Shown piece by piece: positions 7,326 to 14,846 of a stretch of 35,848 nt of DNA. Position numbers and translations under genes: made by a program. Under the pieces are notes generated by a model that saw only the letters and a list, made by a program, of their open reading frames with translations, ran no database searches and had not been told where the DNA came from. Source of the stretch: a virus; the IMG/VR virus record IMGVR_UViG_3300048022_000144, positions 1-35,848 of that record; one strand, given 5' to 3'. Position 1 is the stretch's first letter, and each line of letters opens with the position of its first letter.

Positions 7326-8243
7326 ATGGCAAATAAGAAGATATCATCACTCGGTTCATTGGGCGGAACACCCGATGTGGCGGACATCATTCCGATCACC
7401 GATGTCTCGGACACCACGGGATCGGTAAATGGTACTACGAAAAAAGTAACGGTAGCCAACCTGGTAGCCGCCGCTCCCCAAGGCGATCTAGTCGCAAGTA
7501 ATAATCTTAGCGATGTGGCGAGTGCAGGAACTGCCCGCACAAACCTAGGACTCGGCACAGCGGCTACCACAGCAAGTTCCGACTACGCAACTGCGGCACA
7601 GGGAGCATTAGCAGATAGTGCTACTCAGCCTGGTGATCTTGGTACAGCGGCATCGCAAGATGTAGGGACTTCGGCAAGCAATGTGGTTCAATTGGACGGA
7701 ACTGCCAAGCTACCTGCGGTAGACGGATCGCAATTAACGAATTTACCTAGCGGATCAGTCGATGGTACACAGGTTACCTCCACAGGCGAAACAGGTGCTA
7801 CTAAATTCTTGCGGGAAGACGGAGATGGAACCTGCTCGTTTCAGACAGTTCCAATTACAGACGAAAATTTACGAGGCACAGACAATCCACATATCGGAGC
7901 GTTTCCCAATCAATCGTTAAAGGTTATAGATAATCCCTCTCAATCCCTCATGGTTATCACCGATGCGGATGGCAACTTGGAGTTTTTAACGAAGGATGGT
8001 GCAAATGTTTTTGTTAATACACCTTCATCCCGGCTCGCATTGGCTAAAGGGTTTAGTATTCAATCTGACGGCACAGAGCCTGATATAGAGGCGGTCGATA
8101 CAGATGGCACTACTTACTCAGTAATCAGCGGAGATACCGACACCAAAGGAGCCAACGGGCTTCCAATCAGACAAGGTTTTAACTTTCCCGATATTGGGGC
8201 TAATCCATCACCACTTTTAATTTCAGGTGGTTCAATCTCTTAA
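7326..8243 (+). CDS. Tail fibre-like protein
   Basis: 305 residues. Residues about 55-130 contain the fibre-type sequence SNNLSDVASAGTARTNLGLG followed by Ala/Thr-rich segments, widely found in phage tail-fibre shafts. The N-terminus (KKISSLGSLGGTPDVADIIPI) looks like a virion-anchoring domain, and the C-terminal ~150 residues are beta-rich. AGGAGA lies 9 bases before the ATG. It is probably the structural stem of a receptor-binding appendage, with the beta-helix protein downstream as its partner. Confidence 0.8.
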   Translation: MANKKISSLGSLGGTPDVADIIPITDVSDTTGSVNGTTKKVTVANLVAAAPQGDLVASNNLSDVASAGTARTNLGLGTAATTASSDYATAAQGALADSATQPGDLGTAASQDVGTSASNVVQLDGTAKLPAVDGSQLTNLPSGSVDGTQVTSTGETGATKFLREDGDGTCSFQTVPITDENLRGTDNPHIGAFPNQSLKVIDNPSQSLMVITDADGNLEFLTKDGANVFVNTPSSRLALAKGFSIQSDGTEPDIEAVDTDGTTYSVISGDTDTKGANGLPIRQGFNFPDIGANPSPLLISGGSIS

Positions 8244-8254
8244 ATAAATAAAAA

Positions 8255-9100
8255 ATGAGTAATTCTTCAGTACAAGCAAAATATCCTAATGCAATATGGT
8301 TCGACTCTGCCCATTCGGGAACCGAGTCAGGAACATTCGCAGAACCTTACAACACAATCGCAGAGGCATTAGCCGCTGTCAGTAATGATGGGCAAATAGC
8401 GGTGAAAGATGGGACACATAGTGTAGGTGAAATAGAATTTACTACAACAGGTTTAACTATTGTAGGTGCTTCTACTGCCGCTATTTTACGGAATACATCA
8501 ACAGGTAATTCCATTGATTGTAATGCAACTACAGGTACTTTTCGATTAGAGACTATAAAAGTCGTAAATGATTCTACAAGTTTTGGACTTGGTGTCATCG
8601 CTTGCGAATCAGATATGGTTATCGATGGATGCATAATTGACTCGGGTGTAAATGTAGCCACATCACGGGGTTTTCTTGCGAATAACAGCAATAATAAAAC
8701 ATTCACTATAGAAAATTCTATAATAATTTTTGGGAGTGGATCAGGATATACTACTTCTTTGACGAGACAGGGAAGCACTCCATCTACTCTTAATGTTAGA
8801 AGTTCAACTCTGCTGATGAATGCAAACTCTGCTGATGTGGGATTATCTTCTAGTGGGGCAGGTGAGTTTAAAAATTCTATACTTATAGGAAAGTCTACTT
8901 ATGCCGTAACAATCGGATCATGGAGTCCATCTGTTATAAAAAACTGCTGTCTTAATGATACAGCGTATACTACAGGGAGTCCATTGAGTGGTGCTACGGA
9001 TTTTTTATATGAGACAGACCCACAATTCGTAGACTCTTCGACAGGCGATTACCGCCTTCGTCCATCCTCTCCTTGTATCGGTGCTGGAACAGCAAGCTAA
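8255..9100 (+). CDS. Right-handed beta-helix tailspike-like protein
   Basis: 281 residues. The N-terminus has the right-handed beta-helix entry pattern seen in polysaccharide-binding proteins (NAIWFDSAHSGTESGTFAEP, then TIAEALAAV). Repeating short beta-strand turns follow (TIVGAST, MVIDGCIIDSG, TIENSIII). It ends DPQFVDSSTGDYRLRPSSPC followed by IGAG, a common end of bacterial parallel beta-helix proteins. It probably binds or degrades host surface glycan. The gene is visibly more A/T-rich than its neighbours, which fits acquisition or fast evolution of a host-range gene. Confidence 0.8.
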   Translation: MSNSSVQAKYPNAIWFDSAHSGTESGTFAEPYNTIAEALAAVSNDGQIAVKDGTHSVGEIEFTTTGLTIVGASTAAILRNTSTGNSIDCNATTGTFRLETIKVVNDSTSFGLGVIACESDMVIDGCIIDSGVNVATSRGFLANNSNNKTFTIENSIIIFGSGSGYTTSLTRQGSTPSTLNVRSSTLLMNANSADVGLSSSGAGEFKNSILIGKSTYAVTIGSWSPSVIKNCCLNDTAYTTGSPLSGATDFLYETDPQFVDSSTGDYRLRPSSPCIGAGTAS

Positions 9101-9106
9101 GTAGTC

Positions 9107-9301
9107 ATGGCACTCAATAAATTGCACAAGAAGGACTTTACCATTGCGATCAAACATGGATCAGATTCGGGCGCGGTAAAGTTTAAGAAGGAAGCGACAA
9201 AGGGAGAACTATTCTTTGACACCGCAGACAGCAAGCTGTACATCGCACTTACCGATGCGGGTGCTTCTGATGCTACTGTTGTGAGCGTCACTCTTAGCTA
9301 A
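9107..9301 (+). CDS. Small GELFFDT-type virion protein, 64 aa
   Basis: Short protein with KKEATKGELFFDTADSKLYI around residues 27-46, a motif I recall from small phage structural proteins near tail fibres. It is beta-rich with no membrane segment. It sits between the tailspike and the lysis cassette. Confidence 0.65.
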   Translation: MALNKLHKKDFTIAIKHGSDSGAVKFKKEATKGELFFDTADSKLYIALTDAGASDATVVSVTLS

Positions 9302-9325
9302 GTTTGACCCTGACGCGAATCCTTA

Positions 9326-9670
9326 ATGGCAACCGAGGTCGGAGATAATGTTCAGGTTAAAGCAAACCTCGCATTCATGGCGAAAGTTATCGCCATTGTT
9401 GGCACCGCTGTTTGGGGCTACTCCGTCATTTGGAACAAAATTAACGAACTCGATAATAGCCTGGGGCGAGTGCAACACGAAGGCACTTTGCTTGGCGATT
9501 TATCTGCTCGCATGATGCACCTGGAGAAGTTCGCAGAGCAGGCAAAAGCGGATCTCGATCATTTGGTGGAGATGCAGGACGCGCCAATCACCTCCGACTA
9601 TCAGCAGTTTGAGCGCTTAAAGTATATAGAAAAGGAGTTGGACAGGCTTCGCGACAAGGTGGAGAAGTGA
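9326..9670 (+). CDS. Membrane-anchored coiled-coil protein (inner spanin or holin-associated candidate)
   Basis: 114 residues: one hydrophobic segment near residues 15-33 (LAFMAKVIAIVGTAVWGYSV) followed by a long charged, heptad-like region to the C-terminus. A short N-terminus, one membrane helix and a periplasmic coiled coil is the layout of inner-membrane spanins. It opens the membrane-protein cassette 9326-10285, which also holds a lipoprotein frame suited to be the outer spanin. Function is inferred from layout only. Confidence 0.6.
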   Translation: MATEVGDNVQVKANLAFMAKVIAIVGTAVWGYSVIWNKINELDNSLGRVQHEGTLLGDLSARMMHLEKFAEQAKADLDHLVEMQDAPITSDYQQFERLKYIEKELDRLRDKVEK

Positions 9671-9671
9671 G

Positions 9672-10136
9672 ATGGGTGAAATCTTGCTTATGTTACTTAC
9701 AGGGGGCGGTAGTACAGCTATGGGTGCTATCCTCAAGGGCGGGTTTGGAATGTTATTTGAGGCTCGCCGCCAAAAGCACGAACTCGAAGTGGCAAGAGAA
9801 AGTCGTGCAAATGAAAATTTTCTTAAGCTCCAAGCTCAGTTGGCTGAAGGAGGTAATAATGAGTTCAGGGATTTTTCTCGCCGTATTATTGCTTTTATGG
9901 GCATTGGCACTCTTTGCCTTTGCGTCCTGCTCTGTACCCTCTTTCCGCAAGCCGAATTTCTTTCAATCACCAACGCAAACGGAGAGGGAAGAACGGAGTT
10001 CCTCTTCGGACTCTTCTCATGGCCTGCAAGCCAAGACCCCATCACACTCAGTAGTGGACACCTTTCGTACATGGGGCAAACGGCCCTTATGGGAATCCTC
10101 GGCTTTTATTTCGGGCCATCACCTAATAGACGATGA
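9672..10136 (+). CDS. Multi-helix membrane protein (3TM-holin-like)
   Basis: 154 residues. The N-terminus is glycine-rich and hydrophobic (LLMLLTGGGSTAMGAILKGG), followed by a charged helix (residues ~30-65). A clear membrane helix (RIIAFMGIGTLCLCVLLCTLF, shifted by a few residues) and a second C-terminal hydrophobic helix (LSYMGQTALMGILGFYFG) follow. I recall this arrangement in gene-transfer-agent/3TM holins and related phage membrane proteins. Its last 278 bases contain another frame (9859-10140) with its own ribosome-binding site. Confidence 0.65.
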   Translation: MGEILLMLLTGGGSTAMGAILKGGFGMLFEARRQKHELEVARESRANENFLKLQAQLAEGGNNEFRDFSRRIIAFMGIGTLCLCVLLCTLFPQAEFLSITNANGEGRTEFLFGLFSWPASQDPITLSSGHLSYMGQTALMGILGFYFGPSPNRR

Positions 10137-10140
10137 TTGA
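9859..10140 (+). CDS. Nested lipoprotein gene, outer-spanin candidate, 93 aa
   Basis: Inside the 9672-10136 gene, in another phase, a perfect AAGGAGG (9847-9853) stands 5 bases before ATG 9859. The frame encodes a classic lipoprotein signal: a short N-terminus, hydrophobic residues 5-22 (IFLAVLLLLWALALFAFA), then Ser-Cys at 23-24. A Pro/Ser-rich polar domain follows (SFRKPNFFQSPTQ). Rz1-type outer spanins are often encoded within or overlapping another lysis gene and are short lipoproteins, so that role fits. The lipobox has Phe rather than Leu at -3, a mild deviation. The stop lies 4 bases beyond that of the host gene. Confidence 0.68.
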   Translation: MSSGIFLAVLLLLWALALFAFASCSVPSFRKPNFFQSPTQTEREERSSSSDSSHGLQAKTPSHSVVDTFRTWGKRPLWESSAFISGHHLIDDD

Positions 10141-10285
10141 TCGAGCCGCAGTTACCGGAGTGAGTGGCACATTAGCTACTTTTGGATTATCGACATTAGA
10201 TTCTTTATTCGGGTGTATCGCAGGAGCGATCACAATTGTATACATGTCAATTAAGGTTTGGCAGGAATTAAGGAAGCGTAAGTAA
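10133..10285 (+). CDS. Small single-helix membrane protein, holin candidate, 50 aa
   Basis: The ATG overlaps the ends of both upstream frames, and the TAA shares its last base with the ATG of the tail gene. Residues ~25-42 form a membrane helix (FGCIAGAITIVYMSIKVW) followed by a basic tail (ELRKRK). A short N-terminus, one helix and a basic C-terminus match small phage holins. It is the fourth membrane-protein frame in the 9326-10285 cassette. Confidence 0.65.
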   Translation: MIDRAAVTGVSGTLATFGLSTLDSLFGCIAGAITIVYMSIKVWQELRKRK

Positions 10286-11898
10286 TGGCTAGGTACGAAC
10301 CAATAGGCAGAATGGATGATCCTATTCTCACCGATGGGGATCGTGGATTTCGTGGCATTGATAGTTACCTGGAGCCTACTACTTTACAGGGCGGTACTGT
10401 TGAAACATCGCAGAATATGCGACTAGACGGAGATATTGCATCTGTACGCAAAGGCATAGAATTTAAAGCAGGCGGGGTATCCCTTACTTATTCCGCAGGC
10501 ACAGAGGAAGTATTTGCATCCACCTTATTTTCCGACCCGGTAACAGGAACAGAGTTTATTGCCTGTGCCACAAAGGATAAGGTAATCCTATGGAATGATC
10601 AGAATAATAGCGGTATCGATATCGCATATCCTGGCGGTCAAACGGTAGCAAGCGGGGATAATGCTAGCTTCGTGCAGGCGATGGAGAAACTAATCCTGTT
10701 TCGTGGCACCGGTAAAGATCCGCTCGAATGGGATGGCGATTACACGACCCCCACTGCATTTACGCTCAAGAATAATGCAACCCCCACAGCGGGCAGAGTG
10801 GAATGTCCGAGTACAAACTTTGGCACCTTCTTTGCAAACAGACTGATCGTACCACAGCCAAGTGATTCGCAGTATACCGTAATCATGTCCGACCTCCTGG
10901 ATACGGATAACTTTTATCCCGCAGAATCGCAGTTCCGTATCAATCGTGGAACTGCTGATTTTCTAGTGGGATTTACTCCATACCTGGAGAATCAATTACT
11001 CGTATTTTTCCGCAACTCGATCCACATGATAAACAATGTGGCAATATCCTCTGCGGCAGGAGTCTTTGAGATTACCCGCCAACGCGGATGCGTGGCCCGC
11101 AAGAGTATAGCCGCAAGTGGACCACAGATATACTTCTTATCCGATGATGGTGTATTTACCCTGCAACAAGGGCTTGACCCCGCCAAGGGATTGGGAGTCG
11201 CAATCTCGAAGGTAAGCGGAGAAGCAATCCCATTATCCCGCCCTATACAGGATCAATTTAAAGAAGTAAACTTCGCCTCTGCGGACAAAGCATGTGGTAT
11301 CGTATTTGATAATAAATACTACCTCGCAGTCCCCACAGGTTCATCCACCGATAATAATAAAATCTTAGTATATGATATTCTTAACACAGCATGGACTTCA
11401 GTAGATTCTTTCCCCGCAGGCTTTGTAATCGATGACTTTGTCACCGTATTGCATGGAAGCGATCCCACCAAGCGGAGACTCTTCGCAGTCAACGATAAGG
11501 GATGGCATTTAATCGAGGAAGGCACCACCGACATCACGGGAACGGTAGGGAGCGCAAGCACCACCTCCACCGCGATAAGTGCCAAGCTGAAGACCCGCTC
11601 CTTCACATTCGGAAATATCGATGTAAAGAGTTGGAAGAGGGGGCAGTTGGGATGCGAAGTGAGCAACGGGGATCAGTTCACGATCAAGGTCAATACAACA
11701 GACCCGGATCGGACGAACACCGTACACACGGAGAATGCGACATCGAGCGAGGAGAAGCTGATACGCTTTGGGAGTGGACGCGCAAGAGGTTACGCCGCAA
11801 ATGTCGAGATCGATGTAACAGCAGGGCGGCCTAGCTTTCGCCATGTATCGCTTGAAGCGATAACGGGCGGAGCGAATGCACGGAGGGAGATTGCATAA
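10285..11898 (+). CDS. Large tail protein, nozzle/beta-propeller-type
   Basis: 537 residues, beta-rich, without membrane segments or coiled coils. Recurrent features such as ILWNDQ, LLVFFRNSIHMI, IYFLSDDGVFTL, IVFDNKYYLAVP and KILVYDILNTAWTSVD look like blades of a propeller (each with a final aromatic strand). This suggests a tail nozzle or stabilisation protein in the T7 gp12/P22 gp10 role. It lies between the lysis cassette and the ejection proteins. Confidence 0.68.
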   Translation: MARYEPIGRMDDPILTDGDRGFRGIDSYLEPTTLQGGTVETSQNMRLDGDIASVRKGIEFKAGGVSLTYSAGTEEVFASTLFSDPVTGTEFIACATKDKVILWNDQNNSGIDIAYPGGQTVASGDNASFVQAMEKLILFRGTGKDPLEWDGDYTTPTAFTLKNNATPTAGRVECPSTNFGTFFANRLIVPQPSDSQYTVIMSDLLDTDNFYPAESQFRINRGTADFLVGFTPYLENQLLVFFRNSIHMINNVAISSAAGVFEITRQRGCVARKSIAASGPQIYFLSDDGVFTLQQGLDPAKGLGVAISKVSGEAIPLSRPIQDQFKEVNFASADKACGIVFDNKYYLAVPTGSSTDNNKILVYDILNTAWTSVDSFPAGFVIDDFVTVLHGSDPTKRRLFAVNDKGWHLIEEGTTDITGTVGSASTTSTAISAKLKTRSFTFGNIDVKSWKRGQLGCEVSNGDQFTIKVNTTDPDRTNTVHTENATSSEEKLIRFGSGRARGYAANVEIDVTAGRPSFRHVSLEAITGGANARREIA

Positions 11899-12209
11899 TG
11901 GCGGTAACCGCCACAGTTACCCGTGGTTTTACCTTCGCCACAGGCGTGGAGACCGATGCCGCATCGCTTAATCAATTGGGCGAACCCACCGTCACCGTAG
12001 ATTCCATCTCCGCCACCTCCGTTACCCTGGAGAATTTTACCGTATCCTCACTACCCGCAAATGGAACAACGGGCAGAATGATATATGTGAGTGATGGAGA
12101 CGGGGGCAACCCGTGCCTTGCCGTGGATAACGGCACGAATTGGTTGCGCGTAAATCTCGGTAGTGCGGTGAGCGCCACCGATGCAGACGAATACCTAATG
12201 GCAGAATAG
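11898..12209 (+). CDS. Small tail-associated beta protein, 103 aa
   Basis: The ATG shares its A with the upstream TAA. Thr/Val-rich N-terminus, then SSLPANGTTGRMIYVSDGDG and CLAVDNGTNWLRVNLG. This fibre-tip-like module (GRMIYVSDG...AVDNGTNW) is frequent at the ends of phage tail proteins. It is probably a small tail or fibre component. Confidence 0.68.
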   Translation: MAVTATVTRGFTFATGVETDAASLNQLGEPTVTVDSISATSVTLENFTVSSLPANGTTGRMIYVSDGDGGNPCLAVDNGTNWLRVNLGSAVSATDADEYLMAE

Positions 12210-12210
12210 A

Positions 12211-12582
12211 ATGAGCAACATCCCAAAAGTAATAAAAATAAATGACCCCAAGACTGTTCAGTTAGTTTCTAAACTAGCAGAAGAGGATAATGACAACATG
12301 AAGATGCCTACCCATGCGGTAGTCAAAGGAGATGATATCGTAGGAGGTTGGAACTTATGCGAAGTACCGATGGTCCTGCTATGGCATCACTCCAAGAAAG
12401 TCGGAGCAAAAGACTCTTTAATTCTAAATCAAATACAGGAAAGCATGTTATCCGAGAAAGGTGTGAACCAAGCGTTTATCGCATGTAATTCGCACAGTCC
12501 TTACCATAAGCATATGGAACATTTCGGATTTGAACCTGTTTGGCCTACTAACATTTTTTTCAAAAACTTACCAAAAATCTAG
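12211..12582 (+). CDS. GNAT-fold-like virion protein, 123 aa
   Basis: The pattern resembles a compact acetyltransferase fold: AVVKGDDIVGGWNLCEVP as the central beta strands, a helix, QAFIACNSHSP as a strand, then YHKHMEHFGFEPVWPTNIFF, like the C-terminal GNAT helix-turn-strand. T7 gp13 and its relatives are GNAT-like proteins located just before the internal virion genes, and the position is the same here. I see no obvious acetyl-CoA P-loop (R/Q-x-x-G-x-A), so catalysis is doubtful. Confidence 0.6.
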   Translation: MSNIPKVIKINDPKTVQLVSKLAEEDNDNMKMPTHAVVKGDDIVGGWNLCEVPMVLLWHHSKKVGAKDSLILNQIQESMLSEKGVNQAFIACNSHSPYHKHMEHFGFEPVWPTNIFFKNLPKI

Positions 12583-12594
12583 GAGACACTAATT

Positions 12595-14844
12595 ATGTGC
12601 GGATCAAGTCAATCTTACAACTTTCCTGAACAACCAAGCTACGGCGAGGGCATGGCGGATGCTCTTAAAGCACAGGTCGAGCTACTTACGGGTAAGGGCG
12701 ACTTTGCTGAGATAGCTCCTGATGGTTTAGAAGGACTTCTACCTCTCGAAGAGAATATTCGTAAGAAGACCGCACAGACGGATACGGATGTTTTGAAACA
12801 GACACTACTAGGTAACACAAGTGATGCAGTTACAGGTAAGTACGATAGTGAAGGTAGATTTGTTGTTGGGCAGGAGCCAACAACCAAGACAGAGACAAAA
12901 TTAGTCAACATCCCATATAGATTTGAATACCAAGCTGTTGATCGGGATAAGTATATAGGCAATGGTCAAAATGTAGATGTAACAATTTACGCTGATGGTA
13001 AATATGTAGGTAAAAGAACCTTCTATTCACCTAAAGGTGCATCGCGTGTAAGGGCCGAAGAAGCATTTAAGAAAAGTAACTGGTATGAATTTTACAAAGA
13101 TGGGACGACCGTAGAGCGTAAAACTGAGACAAAAGGCGACCCAAAACCCATCTACGCGAAAGATCAAAGTGGGAATATTATAACTGATAAAAGTAAAGCA
13201 GGGCAATCAGGCACCCTCCCTGCGGAGCGGTTAGGCGATGGGATGCTTGATCTTCTCGGAGATAGTCGAAATGTAGAGGAGTTTACTACTCGCGAAGCAA
13301 CTCAAGAAGATGTAAATGCAGGACTCGCTTCCGAAGTGGGTGAATCAATTACGGAAGCAACAGGAAACCGAAAAGCAGGTTTTGATGAGCAAGGCAATTT
13401 CCTTGGCCTTTCCGCCCTTGCAGAAGATATACAGCGAGGCAATTTATCCCGCCAACGCGAGGCAGACCTGGCGGATGTTGAGCGGTTATCTGATCGCTAT
13501 CGCGGGGTAATGGAAGATTACAAACCCGCCGCCACAAGCGGATTGGATGATGCCCGTATTCTGCTTGAGCAACAGCGTGAAAACCTCACAGGATTACGCA
13601 AACCAACACAGGCAGAACTTGATGCAGATCCTTCGCTTGATCCTGACAGTTTAATAAACACAGGTACCGGATCAGGTGGACCCGTAACAATACCCACAGA
13701 TGATACCTACGGAGGCGATGTAACAGCCGCAACGATGGATGCCGCACAAGTTGCAGACCCATTACAGTTACAGGCAAACACTAAATTTCAGGGAGATCTC
13801 GCAACAGGTACAGGTAATGACACTCTAAGATCCGCACTTCTTGGAGATGCCAAGACTGCGCTAGACTCAGGACTTACGGATCGCGAGCAAGCACAAATCG
13901 CCAATGCCGCCCGTGCGAGACAAACCCTAATGGGTAGAACATTTGATCAAAGCGGTGCAATCGCAGAAGCGGAAGCTCGCGTCCAGGAGGATAATGCACG
14001 CCGTATGCAAAACCGTTCATTCGCCCAATCTGTACTCGGACAGGAAGCAGGATTACAGCAGGGCGATATTACTAGAGGTATGGCACAGGAGAGCGAGCAG
14101 GCAGGATTACAGCAAAGAGCAGACCTTACACAGGCACAGATGGACCAACAGGCAAATGCGTTTGATGCTGATGCACTACAAAGATCCCGGATGGGAAATC
14201 AGGCACAGCGTCAACAGGCTAATCAGTTTGGCGTGGGTGCTGAAATGGACGCGGAGCGTCTGAACGAAACACTCCGTCAGCAGGGATTATCAAACTACAT
14301 AAATGCGGTGGGTAATCTCGCACAGATGGAAGACAAGTTTATGCTCGATCCATTCCAGGCACTACTTGGAAGAGGAGGCGGAAATGCTCTACAACAAGGA
14401 CAGTCCGTATTCGGACAGGCGAACTATGGACTATCGAGCGGACCGCAATACCTAAACCCGGAAGCAGGATTGGGATTTATTTCACAGATGGCGGCGAACG
14501 ATGCTAATATGTATGCCGCAAATGTAGCCGCAGATGCGAGTCGAAGTTCAGGCCTGATGGGCGGACTAGGTGCAATAGGTGGGGGATTACTTAAAGGGGC
14601 CGGAGCCGCCGCAAGCGGAGGTACAACATTACTTAGTGGTTTCTGTTGGGTAGCACGCGAAGTGTATGGTCCTGCAAATCCCGCATGGATGCAGTTCCGC
14701 GAGTGGATGTTCACCGAATCCCCGCAATGGTTCTTCGAGCTTTACCGCAAGTATGGCGAGCGCTTCGCATCATGGATAAGCGACAAACCTCGCCTCAAAG
14801 GAATTATCCGCAAGTGGATGGACTCTAAAATAGGAGACAAATAA
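12595..14844 (+). CDS. Internal virion / DNA-ejection protein, 749 aa
   Basis: The N-terminus begins MCGSSQSYNFPEQPSYGEGM. Residues ~95-190 are a beta-rich insertion (Tyr/Lys-rich, VDVTIYADGKYVGKRTFYSP). A long Gln/Ala/Arg-rich helical region covers ~270-610, then a Gly/Ala hydrophobic stretch ~645-680 (GLGAIGGGLLKGAGAAASGG). The final 70 residues start CWVAREVYGPANPAWMQFRE and continue with paired Trp and aromatic residues. I recall this C-terminal module from many phage virion proteins. A helical body with a hydrophobic patch fits an ejectosome protein. The ribosome-binding site AGGAGA is close to the start. Confidence 0.7.
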   Translation: MCGSSQSYNFPEQPSYGEGMADALKAQVELLTGKGDFAEIAPDGLEGLLPLEENIRKKTAQTDTDVLKQTLLGNTSDAVTGKYDSEGRFVVGQEPTTKTETKLVNIPYRFEYQAVDRDKYIGNGQNVDVTIYADGKYVGKRTFYSPKGASRVRAEEAFKKSNWYEFYKDGTTVERKTETKGDPKPIYAKDQSGNIITDKSKAGQSGTLPAERLGDGMLDLLGDSRNVEEFTTREATQEDVNAGLASEVGESITEATGNRKAGFDEQGNFLGLSALAEDIQRGNLSRQREADLADVERLSDRYRGVMEDYKPAATSGLDDARILLEQQRENLTGLRKPTQAELDADPSLDPDSLINTGTGSGGPVTIPTDDTYGGDVTAATMDAAQVADPLQLQANTKFQGDLATGTGNDTLRSALLGDAKTALDSGLTDREQAQIANAARARQTLMGRTFDQSGAIAEAEARVQEDNARRMQNRSFAQSVLGQEAGLQQGDITRGMAQESEQAGLQQRADLTQAQMDQQANAFDADALQRSRMGNQAQRQQANQFGVGAEMDAERLNETLRQQGLSNYINAVGNLAQMEDKFMLDPFQALLGRGGGNALQQGQSVFGQANYGLSSGPQYLNPEAGLGFISQMAANDANMYAANVAADASRSSGLMGGLGAIGGGLLKGAGAAASGGTTLLSGFCWVAREVYGPANPAWMQFREWMFTESPQWFFELYRKYGERFASWISDKPRLKGIIRKWMDSKIGDK

Positions 14845-14846
14845 TC

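Noticed and set aside
9667-9858. Upstream extension of the nested lipoprotein frame to 9667
   Set aside because: The extra 64 codons have no ribosome-binding site and encode an unlikely mixed sequence. The perfect AAGGAGG and signal peptide place the start at 9859.
11502-11844. Plus- and minus-strand frames of about 110 residues inside the tail-protein gene
   Set aside because: Both lie within the strongly supported 10285-11898 frame. They are His/Arg-rich or Cys/Pro-rich shadows without ribosome-binding sites.
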